From the NCBI GenBank assembly GCA_963665545.2, contig CAXXKZ010000013.1, positions 248,001-312,000 of the forward strand: DNA of 64,000 nucleotides, written 5' to 3'. Each line of letters opens with the position of its first letter. The stretch's first letter is position 1. Positions 9,009 to 17,753 of this stretch are shown piece after piece. The position numbers and the translations under genes are program-made. The stretch comes from G963665545 sp963665545 (lineage in GTDB: Bacteria > Pseudomonadota > Gammaproteobacteria > Xanthomonadales > SZUA-36). The notes beneath the pieces were generated by a model. The model had not been told where the DNA came from and did no database searches. It was given only the letters and a program-made list of their open reading frames with translations.

Positions 9009-9149
9009 CTATTTATAGTCTCTTTTCTTGAGTTTCTTCTGAACCCGCTCAACTAAAGTCGAACCGTCAATGCCCAATGCATAGCTCAGCTTGAAAATAG
9101 TAGTCAAGCTGGGTTGTCGCAGGCCACGTTCAAGTAATGAGATGTAAGT
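9009..9149 (-). pseudogene. Remnant of an XRE-family helix-turn-helix regulator
   Basis: Read on the - strand, the segment gives TYISLLERGLRQPSLTTI followed by FKLSYALGIDGSTLVE and ends at a stop at 9009. This is the recognition-helix half of an XRE/HTH_3 domain, whose consensus is YIS-LE-G-R-PSL-T-KLA-AL. Immediately upstream the same frame reads GLD-stop-TYIS, where the family has GLDRTYIS; a CGA to TGA change explains it. Before that only a KKLGLQIGLD stub remains, so the first helices also look deleted. The gene is dead and may have controlled the lost neighbour beside IS256 copy B. Confidence 0.65.
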
Positions 9150-9287
9150 TCAATCTAGACCTATCTGCAAACCCAGTTTTTTTGTTTTGGTTCACATTTT
9201 TAGTCTGTTGCTTTATACCTCCACTTCTCATTGTTTTGATTTGGAAGTTTTTTTCACAGAGGAAACTCTCTGTTTCTAGGGTTAGCT

Positions 9288-9563
9288 TTGAAAACTTTGG
9301 TTACCGCGGTTCTCGCCATTCTGTTCTGTATGACAAACCATGCCCAATCATCTGAACAAGACAAATGGTGGAGAATTTCTCAGCAGCAATTTAAATCTCC
9401 GTTACGTCTATGTCATGCGAATTATGAAGACTTCACAGCTTTCCTAATTGCTGCATTTCGTGCTTATGGGAATGAACCTACTCAGAATCAACTTGATGAA
9501 GGTAAGCAACTGAATTGGTGGGAATTGCCACCCGTCTTTCACCTGATAAATAAGCAACTGTAG
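9288..9563 (+). CDS. Small exported protein, unknown function
   Basis: The 91-residue product starts at a TTG with an AGGG about nine bases upstream. It opens with a signal peptide, MKTLVTAVLAILFCMTNHAQS, likely cut after Ala-Gln-Ser. The mature part of about 70 residues contains WWRISQQQFKSP and two acidic patches. It sits in an AT-rich stretch unlike the surrounding catabolic regions. No family is recognised. Confidence 0.5.
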   Translation: MKTLVTAVLAILFCMTNHAQSSEQDKWWRISQQQFKSPLRLCHANYEDFTAFLIAAFRAYGNEPTQNQLDEGKQLNWWELPPVFHLINKQL

Positions 9564-9700
9564 GCAGGGAATTTTCTTGCTCATCGCCCCGTTATGCGTA
9601 TCAATCGCCCGCATCGGGCCATCCCAGACATTGGGCCTCGATTTCCGACGGTTTGGTATACTTCAGCTCATGAGGGGCAGAGCGGTTTAGCGCAAGATCA

Positions 9701-11785
9701 ATGCAGCCAAAGAGGAGCGCATTAAGACCGATCTCGGTTAGAGCTTGGACCGTCATCATGATTGCGCTCGCATGCCAATCCGGCTGTCTTGCCGCGCCGG
9801 CAGGAAGTATCGACGACACGTACCTGCAACTGCCGTTGCTGGAAGTAGAGCCGCTAATCGACGGCGATATCGGCGCCGAGGAGTGGGCGGCAGCCGGGAC
9901 AATGGATGGGCGATTCATCCAGTTCACACCTGCCTTTGGCGAAGCCTCGAGTTTCCGCACCGTCGTGCGCTACGCTCAGACCGAGTCATCGCTCTACTTC
10001 GCATTCGAGTGCTTCGACCCCGAGATGCCGCGCATTTCGGCGGCGCTGACCAAGCGCGACGCAGATTTGGAGCGGGACGACAGTGTAGCCGTGTTGCTCG
10101 ATTCATTTCTGGACCGGCGCTCGGCCTATGCTTTTTACGTCAACCCCATCGCCACCCAACTCGACGGCCGGATCACAAACAATGGCCAAACGATCGATAC
10201 ATCCTGGGACGCGGCGTGGCGGTCGGAAACAAAGCGTTACGCGGACCGCTGGACGATCGAGATCGAAATCCCGTTTTCGATTCTCAAGTACTCCAACAAA
10301 TCGCCGGCTGAGTGGGGGATCAAGCTCTCACGCAGCATCACGCGCAAGCGGGAGCGTACATTCTGGCCGACTGCTGGCAAATCGCCATTTAGGGTATCGG
10401 ATTTCGGCGTGATCGCCGGCGTCATACCGCCGGCACAGCCGGACCGCTGGACGTTTATCCCGTATGCGCTGGCCTCTGTGGCGGAAGGCAATGTCGATAT
10501 CGAGATCGGCGGGGATATCCGCTGGCGCCCCAGTTCGCGAATCGGCGCCGATCTGACATTCAACCCGGACTTCGCGCTCGTCGAAGCCAACGTCGAGATC
10601 ATCAACCTGACACGCTTCGAGCTGCAAATTCCTGAAAAACGCCCTTTCTTCCTGGAGGGCAATGAGCTGTACAAACAGGATATTCAGCAGTTCTACAGTC
10701 GACGAATTGGTGATATCGATTTGGGCGCAAAGTCGAGCGGCCGTATCGATCGCACCGAGTTCTCTTTGATCGCTACAAGTGAAAAACTCGACGATCCCCT
10801 TGCGCTCGGATCGTTTCGCGCCGACTACGGTATTATTCGGCTGCAGCACGGCCTGTCGCGAGGCTCCAGCTTCGGCATCGTGGCGGCTGATCGCCGTTTT
10901 CGGGGAGACCATGCCGGATCGGTCGGGCTCGACTCAAACATCTTCGTCACCGAACAGCTGAACGTGGCCGCCCAATTCATGCGTGTGCATGGCCCCAAGG
11001 CCGAGGGGGGACTGGCCTGGTCAGTAAGGCCATCCTGGAACACGCCGACCACGCAATTCGATATCGCTTACGTCAACCTCGACGAGGGCATCCTTGAGGA
11101 CTTTAATGCGGTGGGATTCCTGCAAGACGACAACCGCAAGGAGCTGGACAGCAACTTCCGACATCAATTTTGGTTCAAAAGTGGGAAGCTGGAAAAATTC
11201 GAACCTGTGCTCAAGTACAATCGCTATTGGAGCCAGTCCGGCGAATTGCGAAGCTGGGAGGCCCAGGCACAGTGGTTCCTCACCTTTCGCAGCGGCTGGG
11301 AATTCGCCGGTGAGTACGTCGAGGACTTCAAGCTGTTCGAAAAGGAATTCCGCAATGACCGCGTCATTTTTGCCGTGGCCTGGGATGGCCGAGACGGACG
11401 CTTTCTGTCAGCCAAAGCAGGGTCCGGCAGAAATTTCGATAGCGACTTCAAGGTATACGGCGCCAACCTAAGGTGGCCGCTCGGCGACCATTTCCGCCTG
11501 TCATACGATTTTACCTGGCTGGACTATGAACCTAATTCCACCATACCGTCTTCGAAGATCCATGTTTTCGAGGCCCTGTATTCCTTCCACGCCAACCTAT
11601 ACGCCAAGCTGCTCTTCCAAACCAACAGCGCGATCGACAAGGAAAACGTTCAGGCACTGTGGGTGTGGCGCTTTAAGCCGCCATTCGGCTCGCTTCAACT
11701 CGCCTACCAGCGCGGCACCTCTGCGCGCGGCGAGGTCTCGGAGCAAGGTGATTCCTTCTTCACCAAATTCTCCTGGGTATTTTGA
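9701..11785 (+). CDS. DUF5916 outer-membrane protein with CBM9-like N-terminal domain
   Basis: The 694-residue protein begins with a signal peptide ending near residue 32. Residues about 40-215 look like a carbohydrate-binding family 9 sandwich (EPLIDGDIGAEEWAAAG, then YFAFECFDPEMP and WTIEIEIPFS). The remainder is rich in alternating aromatic strands (RPFFLEGNELYKQ and later WFLTFRSGWEF) typical of the DUF5916 beta-barrel, ending in an aromatic residue (FSWVF) as outer-membrane proteins do. Its role is unknown; such proteins often sit with carbohydrate or peptide uptake genes, but here it stands alone, 137 bp from the IS30 element. Confidence 0.8.
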   Translation: MQPKRSALRPISVRAWTVIMIALACQSGCLAAPAGSIDDTYLQLPLLEVEPLIDGDIGAEEWAAAGTMDGRFIQFTPAFGEASSFRTVVRYAQTESSLYFAFECFDPEMPRISAALTKRDADLERDDSVAVLLDSFLDRRSAYAFYVNPIATQLDGRITNNGQTIDTSWDAAWRSETKRYADRWTIEIEIPFSILKYSNKSPAEWGIKLSRSITRKRERTFWPTAGKSPFRVSDFGVIAGVIPPAQPDRWTFIPYALASVAEGNVDIEIGGDIRWRPSSRIGADLTFNPDFALVEANVEIINLTRFELQIPEKRPFFLEGNELYKQDIQQFYSRRIGDIDLGAKSSGRIDRTEFSLIATSEKLDDPLALGSFRADYGIIRLQHGLSRGSSFGIVAADRRFRGDHAGSVGLDSNIFVTEQLNVAAQFMRVHGPKAEGGLAWSVRPSWNTPTTQFDIAYVNLDEGILEDFNAVGFLQDDNRKELDSNFRHQFWFKSGKLEKFEPVLKYNRYWSQSGELRSWEAQAQWFLTFRSGWEFAGEYVEDFKLFEKEFRNDRVIFAVAWDGRDGRFLSAKAGSGRNFDSDFKVYGANLRWPLGDHFRLSYDFTWLDYEPNSTIPSSKIHVFEALYSFHANLYAKLLFQTNSAIDKENVQALWVWRFKPPFGSLQLAYQRGTSARGEVSEQGDSFFTKFSWVF

Positions 11786-11921
11786 AAAACATTTTCGGGC
11801 TAGCCGTCTGCCCACTGCTTTGGGGGTTCGAGTCTGGAACAATTTCACGTGGCTTACCCAGTTAAAGTCGAAAGCGCCATGTTTCTGATCGCCAAAGCAA
11901 CCGTCCGCTATGGAACTGTGG

Positions 11922-13143
11922 ATTCAACCGGTCGAAGCAACACATTGGTCAAATTGTTCTGCTGGCGTTGCATAGTTTAGAGTTTTTCTGGGTCGCTCGT
12001 TTAAGCGTCTCGCCACAGCGTTCAGTCTGTTTTGGTGGATGTTGGAGAGATCCATGCCCTTTGGGAAATACTGCCTAAGTAGTCCGTTGGTATTTTCGTT
12101 TGAGCCGCGCTGCCAAGGGCTGCGTGGATCACAGAAATACACATTGATGTTGGTGTCCAGGCTGAAGCGTTTATGATCGGCCATCTCCTTGCCACAACCC
12201 CATGTCAGCGATTTGTAGAGTTCGCGCGGTAACTTGTGCGCTTGCTTGATCAGGGCATTGATCACGGTCTTGGTGTCTTTGCTCTGAACCTTGGCCAGCA
12301 TCACGTAGCGGCTGTGGCGCTCCACCAGTGTCACGATCTGGCTGTTCTTGGTGCCGACCAAGAGGTCTCCCTCCCAGTGGCCAGGTACCGCACGATCCTC
12401 GGCTTCGGCCAGTCGCTCTCGGATCGAGACCGTGTCACGAATCCGACCATGGTCAGCTGTCTTCTGCGTGTGATGGCGTGAACGGCGCATCGCGCGAGTG
12501 CGCCTCAAGTGTTGCAACAGCTCCTTCTTCAAGGCGCCACGGGCTTGAATAAAGAGGGTGCGATAGATGGTCTCATGTGACACTTGGGATGACTCATCGT
12601 CCGGGTAGGTGCGCTTCAGCCAACCAGCAATCTGCTGTGGCGACCAGCCGATCTGCATCTGTTTTGCCACCCTGCGTGCCAAGGCGCGGTTGGCTACCAG
12701 TTTACAGGTCTTGGGGCGATGTGCCCGCTCCCAGGCGGCTTTATTAGCCAGGTTGGCCCGGTATCTTCGCCGACCACCGTTGCGATTAATCTCTCGGCTG
12801 ATTGTCGAGGGCGCACGACCTAATGATGCTGCGATTGAACGCAGCGACCGGTCGGCAACGATGCCACGTGAGATCTCTTCGCGTTCCGCTAGTGTAAGAG
12901 CCAGGACGGAACGCTTCCGCGGCGTTGGGCGAATCCCACCAGTCTGAATCAGGTGGCGCTGAATAGATGAGTGACTGCTGCCCAATAGACGGGCAACCTT
13001 ATGTGTTGAATCGCCTTGCTGCCAGCGGTCCCACATCAATGATTTGTCTGCTTCGGTGAAATGATATCTAGAACGGTAGTACTTCATCGGCAACATCCTC
13101 CTTTCTCATATTAGAGATTAGGTGTTGCATCGACCAGTTGAAT
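11922..13143 (-). mobile_element. IS30-family insertion sequence
   Basis: An imperfect inverted repeat bounds the element: ATTCAACCGGTCGAAGCAAC at 11922 and ATTCAACTGGTCGATGCAAC read inward from 13143. Length is about 1.22 kb, usual for IS30. The short target duplication expected of the family is not obvious. The encoded transposase lacks one catalytic Asp, so the copy may be immobile. Confidence 0.8.
11924..13087 (-). CDS. IS30-family transposase, catalytic Asp replaced by Gly
   Basis: The 387-residue protein is full length, with an N-terminal HTH (residues 10-45), a second HTH (about 65-100, SIAASLGRAPSTISREI) and an integrase core. I start it at 13087 because GGAGG lies eight bases upstream; the ATG at 13096 abuts the GGAGG. 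The first Asp (Asp241, GHWEGDLL) and the Glu (Glu331, NENTNGLLR) are present. The second motif, normally TWDRGKEM, reads TWGCGKEM, so residue 297 is Gly where Asp is required. Both changes (Asp to Gly, Arg to Cys) are single transitions. The enzyme is predicted to be inactive. Confidence 0.93.
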   Translation of the reverse strand: MKYYRSRYHFTEADKSLMWDRWQQGDSTHKVARLLGSSHSSIQRHLIQTGGIRPTPRKRSVLALTLAEREEISRGIVADRSLRSIAASLGRAPSTISREINRNGGRRRYRANLANKAAWERAHRPKTCKLVANRALARRVAKQMQIGWSPQQIAGWLKRTYPDDESSQVSHETIYRTLFIQARGALKKELLQHLRRTRAMRRSRHHTQKTADHGRIRDTVSIRERLAEAEDRAVPGHWEGDLLVGTKNSQIVTLVERHSRYVMLAKVQSKDTKTVINALIKQAHKLPRELYKSLTWGCGKEMADHKRFSLDTNINVYFCDPRSPWQRGSNENTNGLLRQYFPKGMDLSNIHQNRLNAVARRLNERPRKTLNYATPAEQFDQCVASTG

Positions 13144-13168
13144 TCGCAAACGCAAAGCGGTCATTATT

Positions 13169-13351
13169 TTATGGCCTAATCCCATCCTCAAACAATCTTC
13201 GCAATGTAACCATCTGAATGACAACAGCATCACGCACAATATCCGATACCGTTTTGTTGTAACGAACGGCCATTTTCTCCATTTCATCAATTACTGCATC
13301 ATCGAACCTGACACTGAGCGGCGTCTTTGAATATCGTTGCTTCTTGGTCAT
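13169..13351 (-). CDS. Ribbon-helix-helix DNA-binding protein
   Basis: The 60-residue protein reads SKTPLSVRFDDAVIDEMEKM then AVRYNKTVSDIVRDAV, the beta strand plus two helices of a CopG/Arc-type repressor. Proteins of this size commonly are antitoxins or plasmid or transposon repressors that bind operators as dimers. Its ATG overlaps the stop of an upstream frame of which only about eight codons survive (see 13350-13376). Downstream, the IS30 element begins 25 bases away. A truncated paralogue lies at 5388-5435. The DNA-binding role is well supported; antitoxin function is inferred. Confidence 0.7.
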   Translation of the reverse strand: MTKKQRYSKTPLSVRFDDAVIDEMEKMAVRYNKTVSDIVRDAVVIQMVTLRRLFEDGIRP

Positions 13352-13376
13352 TTTCTTCCCCTACCGTTCGTCACAG
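13350..13376 (-). pseudogene. Last codons of a second ORF X homologue
   Basis: Upstream of the RHH gene the - strand reads VTNGRGRK and a TGA overlapping the RHH ATG. ORF X ends VTNGRK-stop before its own RHH copy at 5435. The match in both protein and spacing shows that the ORF X-RHH pair existed at two loci. Beyond about 13376 the sequence is the unrelated LanC-like pseudogene. Confidence 0.5.
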
Positions 13377-13377
13377 G

Positions 13378-14142
13378 TGGGCGCGACACCGGGTGACAGA
13401 ACTGCTAGATCTCGCGGTGGTGTTGGGTGATGAGCTCAATGCCGAGGCTGTAAACCGTGGTGGCGGACTCGCATGGGGACCCAGCGAGGGGGCGTGGCCG
13501 TTAACGGGTTACGCACACGGAGCATCAGGCATCGCTCATGCACTATCGGAGCTTTACGAGAAGAGCGGGCTACGCCGGTTTTCAGAATTGGCAAGAAACG
13601 CGATCCGGTAAGAGCACCTCGCGTTTGATCCAGTGGCTAAAAATTGGCCTGACTTTCGTCTAGAGCCTGGAGACCCTGCTGTGCCTCGGGGTCAATATCC
13701 AACTGGGTCGATGTGGTGCCACGGCGCGACAGGAGTGCTAATCGGGTTACGGCGAACGTGCACGATTCTTCAGATCGCGACTGCGAAGCAGGATCTCGGC
13801 CGTGCCCGCGATGCAACCATGCTCCGAGTGACTTCGGAGATCGAAAAGATGATGAGCTCTTGGTGCCTGTGTCACGGGGTATGCGGCGACGCGCTGGCGT
13901 TGATCCATGGAGGCTCGATGGTCCTGCCAGCGAAAAACGACTTAGCGGCGACGTTAGATCTTGCCCGCACCGGAGCAATGCGCTACATGGAGAACAACGG
14001 CTGGCCTTGTGGTGTTGGAGGTGGATGGAGTCCGGCGTATATGGTGGGCACCGCAGGTACTGGGGCGTTCTATCTCGCGCTAGCAAGACCTCAGACACCT
14101 ACGTTCGTCATTCCAATACCGGGAGCTTTCTCAGCCTCTTAA
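13378..14142 (+). pseudogene. LanC-like (lanthionine synthetase C domain) remnant
   Basis: One + strand frame, broken by a TAA at 13609-13611, encodes the C-terminal part of a LanC/LanM-type cyclase. The barrel repeats and zinc-site motifs are visible: GYAHGASGIAHAL, NWPDFR after the stop, WCHGATGV, CHGVCGDA and WSPAYMVGTAGTGAFYLAL near the end. The family uses Cys, Cys-His around the WCHG and CHG motifs to bind zinc and add cysteine thiols to dehydrated residues. The 5' part is missing at the junction with the RHH remnant, so about 255 codons remain. No precursor peptide is evident nearby. Confidence 0.7.
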
Positions 14143-14847
14143 GCTGCCGCAGTCATTGTTCACTGATGAGCCTGTTTGTCCCAGGTGCGCGGTGAAACGG
14201 ACGCCGACTCTAAATAAGGTGTATCCGCACTTCGACAGGTCCATGAATGTGTCAAGCCCAAAATCTTTGGCCCACTCAACCTGTTAGGGTTTCGGGTTGC
14301 TGAATCGAATTTCCTTCGATCCAGTTCCTCAGAAATTTCGCCGAGTTCAACGTCCGGGCTGTGCCTTCTCTATAAATTTCAGAAAGATTGTACTTTGGAA
14401 GCCGAAAGGACCGACTAATTAAGGGTCAAAGGAAAATTACTCAAGCCCCCAGTAGGCTTCCCCTGACTTCAATAGAGTGCATGCAATGAGGAGGCGTCCA
14501 TATACGAAACTTGAGCCAATGCCTTATTTTTGGTGCTGAAACGCAAAGGTCTACTGGGTGCGAATAAAGTTAATTCGGATTCTTCATCTTCGCAACAAAC
14601 TTGTTGCGACGTATGCTGTCTCCTCCTCATTATCATTATTATTTTCTCGCCAGTATTCTGATCGACGCCTTCGGTGGAATAGATTGGTGCGGATATAGTC
14701 AACTCTGGATTTGAAGAAACTGGAATAGTTCGCTGTTTTAGGAAGGACCTCTAGTACGGGCCACTTGTTTTCCCTAAAAACCTTTTTTTGGGGATCAGAA
14801 TGGACATTTCGTCATCTGACTTCTATTCTAATACTATTGTTAACAGT
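14143..14847. other. 705-bp stretch without a supported gene
   Basis: This lies between the LanC-like remnant and IS256 copy C. A 77-codon - strand frame (14469-14702) has no recognisable family or convincing start. Composition is AT-rich towards the right. No lanthipeptide precursor with a leader and Ser/Thr/Cys-rich core was recognised. Confidence 0.4.
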
Positions 14848-16232
14848 GAGTTATGATCGAATCTGGTGTTTGAGCAGTTGAAAAAAAGCGGCGTATCTGG
14901 TTGATTTGTTGTTACCAAACTTCAAAGCAACCAAAGGAGATACGCCACTATGAACAAGAATAATGTTATTGAACTGGAACGTCGAGCAATCAGTGCCGAT
15001 CCGTTGACCGAATTGCTCAAAGAAGGCGCCCGGAAGCTGCTCGCCGAAGCGGTGGAAAGTGAAGTCCAGGAGCTGCTGGCCAAGTATCAGGATTGGCGTA
15101 CCGAATCAGGTCATGCCGGTGTGGTGCGCAACGGTTACCTGCCAGAACGTGAGTTGCAGACCGGCCTGGGACCGATCCGGGTGAGAATTCCCAAGGTGCG
15201 CTCGAAGACCGGTGAAGCAGTGAGTTTTCAGTCGGTGCTGGTGCCGCCATATGTGCGCAAGACAGCGACTTTCGAGGCAGCCATTCCGTGGTTGTACCTC
15301 AAAGGGGTATCCAGCGGTGAGATGGCTGAGGCGTTGCGGGTACTGGTGGGCCCGCAGGCACAGGGTCTGTCGGCCAGCACGGTATCCCGCCTGAAACAGG
15401 TATGGGCGGAGGAATATCGAGCGTGGAGCCAGCGTCGCCTGGGACAGGACCGGTGGGTGTATGTCTGGGCTGATGGTGTCTACAGTGGGCTGCGGGCGGA
15501 GGATGCCAAGCTCTGCGCGCTGGTGATCATTGGTGTCAATGAACGCGGCGAAAAACATTTTCTGGCGATTGAGGACGGGGTGCGGGAATCGACTCAGAGT
15601 TGGCGTGAGGTGTTGCTGAATCTGAAGTCGCGCGGCATGAGCGCCCCACAACTGGCGATTGGTGATGGTGCGATGGGTTTTTGGGCGGCGCTGGATGAAA
15701 TCTTTCCGGCCAGCCGCCAGCAACGCTGCTGGATGCACAAGACCATGAATGTACTGAATTGTTTGCCGAAATCCGCACAACCCAAAGCCAAGCAGGCCCT
15801 GCACGCCATCTGGCAGGCGGAAACCAAGGATGATGCAAACAAGGCGTTTGATTTGTTTATTGAGATCTTTGAGGCGAAATACCCGAAAGCGACGAGCTGT
15901 TTGCTCAAGGATCGGGATGAACTGTTGGCATTTTATGATTTTCCGGCCCAACACTGGCAGAGCATCCGGACCAGCAACCCGATTGAATCCACCTTTGCCA
16001 CCATCCGCCACCGGACCAAAAGATCCAAAGGTTGTCTGACGCGCAATGGCATGTTGCATATGATGTTCAAATTGAGCCAGTGTGCGGAAAAGAAATGGCG
16101 CCGGCTACGCGGCTTTGATTACCTGGCCAAGGTGATTACGGGGGTGAAATTCAAAGATGGGATCGAGGTAAAAGAGATTGATCAGGTCGCCGCTTGAATC
16201 AAATGGCTAAACACCAGATTTGACAATAGCTC
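14848..16232 (+). mobile_element. IS256-family insertion sequence, copy C
   Basis: The 1385-bp element is in the opposite orientation to copies A, B and D. It is flanked by the perfect 9-bp duplication GTTAACAGT (14839-14847 and 16233-16241), so this is a clean independent insertion. Confidence 0.95.
14950..16197 (+). CDS. IS256-family transposase, copy C
   Basis: The 415-residue DDE transposase has Gly165, Pro344 and Arg355 and so carries none of the private changes seen in A, B or D; it represents the apparent consensus. An AAAGGAGATACGCC leader precedes the ATG. Confidence 0.95.
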   Translation: MNKNNVIELERRAISADPLTELLKEGARKLLAEAVESEVQELLAKYQDWRTESGHAGVVRNGYLPERELQTGLGPIRVRIPKVRSKTGEAVSFQSVLVPPYVRKTATFEAAIPWLYLKGVSSGEMAEALRVLVGPQAQGLSASTVSRLKQVWAEEYRAWSQRRLGQDRWVYVWADGVYSGLRAEDAKLCALVIIGVNERGEKHFLAIEDGVRESTQSWREVLLNLKSRGMSAPQLAIGDGAMGFWAALDEIFPASRQQRCWMHKTMNVLNCLPKSAQPKAKQALHAIWQAETKDDANKAFDLFIEIFEAKYPKATSCLLKDRDELLAFYDFPAQHWQSIRTSNPIESTFATIRHRTKRSKGCLTRNGMLHMMFKLSQCAEKKWRRLRGFDYLAKVITGVKFKDGIEVKEIDQVAA

Positions 16233-16258
16233 GTTAACAGTCCATAGGGGACAGTTTC

Positions 16259-16627
16259 ATGCATACCGGATTTCGAAAATTCGCACTGTTAACGATAACT
16301 TTGACGCTCATCGTTGGTGCTCCCTCGGCCAGTGCGCAGGACGATGATGATGATGGCGGTTCCGCCTGGTGGCTATGGACACTCATAATTGGTGGTACTG
16401 CCAGCATGGATGTGACCGTACTTGGCCCGCAAAATTCTAGTGCGCATGGCAATTCTTGCCAGGGGTTTTCGGTCAGGGGAATACTGGTTACAGCTGTGAT
16501 GGTAATAACTTCGCAGGACGGTGAACAGCTATGCTACCAGCTTCTCGCGCAACCGTTCATAGGGGGTTTTTCCATTCAGTGCAGCGTGCGGTCTGAGAAA
16601 GTTATAGAAGGCCTCCCAGTCGCGTAA
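16259..16627 (+). CDS. Exported protein with Asp-rich segment, truncated by the IS481 element
   Basis: An AGGGG eight bases before the ATG and a clear signal peptide (MHTGFRKFALLTITLTLIVG, then APSASA) support the start. The mature part opens with QDDDDDGGSAWWLW and a hydrophobic stretch, LIIGGTASMD. From about residue 85 the frame runs into the IS481-family element on the other strand, so the last 35 or so codons are not native. A short Asp run then a hydrophobic helix suggests a small envelope protein. No family is recognised. Confidence 0.5.
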   Translation: MHTGFRKFALLTITLTLIVGAPSASAQDDDDDGGSAWWLWTLIIGGTASMDVTVLGPQNSSAHGNSCQGFSVRGILVTAVMVITSQDGEQLCYQLLAQPFIGGFSIQCSVRSEKVIEGLPVA

Positions 16628-17434
16628 TTTCTTGGCCAGGTCGACGTCGCCTTTGTAATCGATGAGTTGATAGAACTCAAGCTTGTCGGTCAGGTGAGAT
16701 CGTTCCACTTTGCCGTTCAATCGTGGGGTCGCGGGTCTGATGTAGAAGTGATTAATGCCCAGGTCCTTCAGATGCCAATGAAATTTGGCCTGGAATTCGT
16801 GACCGTTGTCCGTGCGGATGGTGTGCAGGCGAAACGGGAATTGCTCGATCACGTGGTTGACGAAGCGGATGGCATTTTCCTGTGTATGCCTGGGATAAAT
16901 TTTCAAGGCTCGGATGCGGGTTGCATCATCGATTGCAGTGTACTGGTAACGCTTCAGCCTATGGCCGCGTTTATCGATAAAAGTCAAAAACTTAACGTCA
17001 ACCTGGATGTGATGACCCGGGACTTGTTTTTGGTAGCGTTTGAAGGTGGGAATAGAGCGCTTGCGACAATTTTGAGGCAACCGATTCAGTCCATGTCTTT
17101 TGAGCACATAGTAAACACCCTTGCCCGATATTTTGATCTGGTGATAGCGCTCCAGATACCAGGCGATTCGATCCGGGCCAAAGTGGTAGGTGCGCCGTAG
17201 ATGTAGAATCTTTTCCTCGATCGGTGCTGGGGTGCGAAGCAGTAGGTTCTCGGGGCATGGCTTGGAGTTGATGAGGCCTGCTTCTCCTTTCTCTCTATAG
17301 CCTGCTTTCCAGCGATAAAACGATGACTTGGAGACTCCAAATTTACGGCAGGCTAATACATTACTCCCGCGTTCCTGTGCAAACTGTAGACAATTCAATT
17401 TCCGGCGAATATCTCTTTGTGCTTGACGATCCAT
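16529..17434 (-). CDS. IS481-family transposase
   Basis: The 301-residue protein has an N-terminal HTH (ACRKFGVSKSSFYRWKAGY), then an rve integrase core with the DDE series in VDVKFL, TDNGHEF and LNGKVERSH. Length and layout match IS481/IS3-like orfB-type transposases. The right end of the element probably lies near 17466: the sequence from 17425 to there recurs at 39720-39762 as an isolated scar. The left end, inside or beside the exported-protein frame, could not be fixed. Confidence 0.9.
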   Translation of the reverse strand: MDRQAQRDIRRKLNCLQFAQERGSNVLACRKFGVSKSSFYRWKAGYREKGEAGLINSKPCPENLLLRTPAPIEEKILHLRRTYHFGPDRIAWYLERYHQIKISGKGVYYVLKRHGLNRLPQNCRKRSIPTFKRYQKQVPGHHIQVDVKFLTFIDKRGHRLKRYQYTAIDDATRIRALKIYPRHTQENAIRFVNHVIEQFPFRLHTIRTDNGHEFQAKFHWHLKDLGINHFYIRPATPRLNGKVERSHLTDKLEFYQLIDYKGDVDLAKKLRDWEAFYNFLRPHAALNGKTPYERLREKLVA

Positions 17435-17509
17435 AACGCTCTCCTGTGCAATGCACTTTGAGGTTAGTGAAATCGTCCCACGAAGTCGTACATTTCATAC
17501 TTACGTAAT

Positions 17510-17692
17510 TCAGGCCCAGCGTCTGATTTCTTCTTTTTCGCCAATATCCTTCAATGTTATTCTCTGGTCCTCATCAAGGATGAATATTGAAAATCTTGCC
17601 GTTTCGATGATCTCCTTGATCTGGTTTTCACCGAGATTTTTGAACAGCCCTGATTTCTCATTCAGACGATGTGCTTCAGAATAGACTCGCAT
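17510..17692 (-). pseudogene. Fragment of a DUF2075-type ATPase/helicase
   Basis: The 60-codon frame encodes SEAHRLNEKSGLF, then NLGENQIKEIIETARFSIF and ILDEDQRITLKDIGEKEEIRRWA. DUF2075 proteins have DEAHRLNEKSG-F-NLGENQIKEI and IDEDQRV-KDIGS-EEI, the Walker B region and following helix. Only about a tenth of the expected protein is left, and the first Asp of DEAH reads Ser. It sits directly beside the IS481 element. Confidence 0.55.
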
Positions 17693-17753
17693 TCGCAGTT
17701 TCCTGCCCTAAAAAGTTGCTGGGGTGGGCTACGCATATAGGCGGATTTCAGGC

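Noticed and set aside
9137..9355. 72-codon hydrophobic + strand frame
   Set aside because: It overlaps the XRE remnant and the exported-protein start in other frames; its hydrophobicity reflects T-rich DNA.
14469..14702. Possible lanthipeptide precursor next to the LanC-like remnant
   Set aside because: The 77-codon frame has no leader-core layout and its two Cys are adjacent; nothing links it to LanC beyond position.
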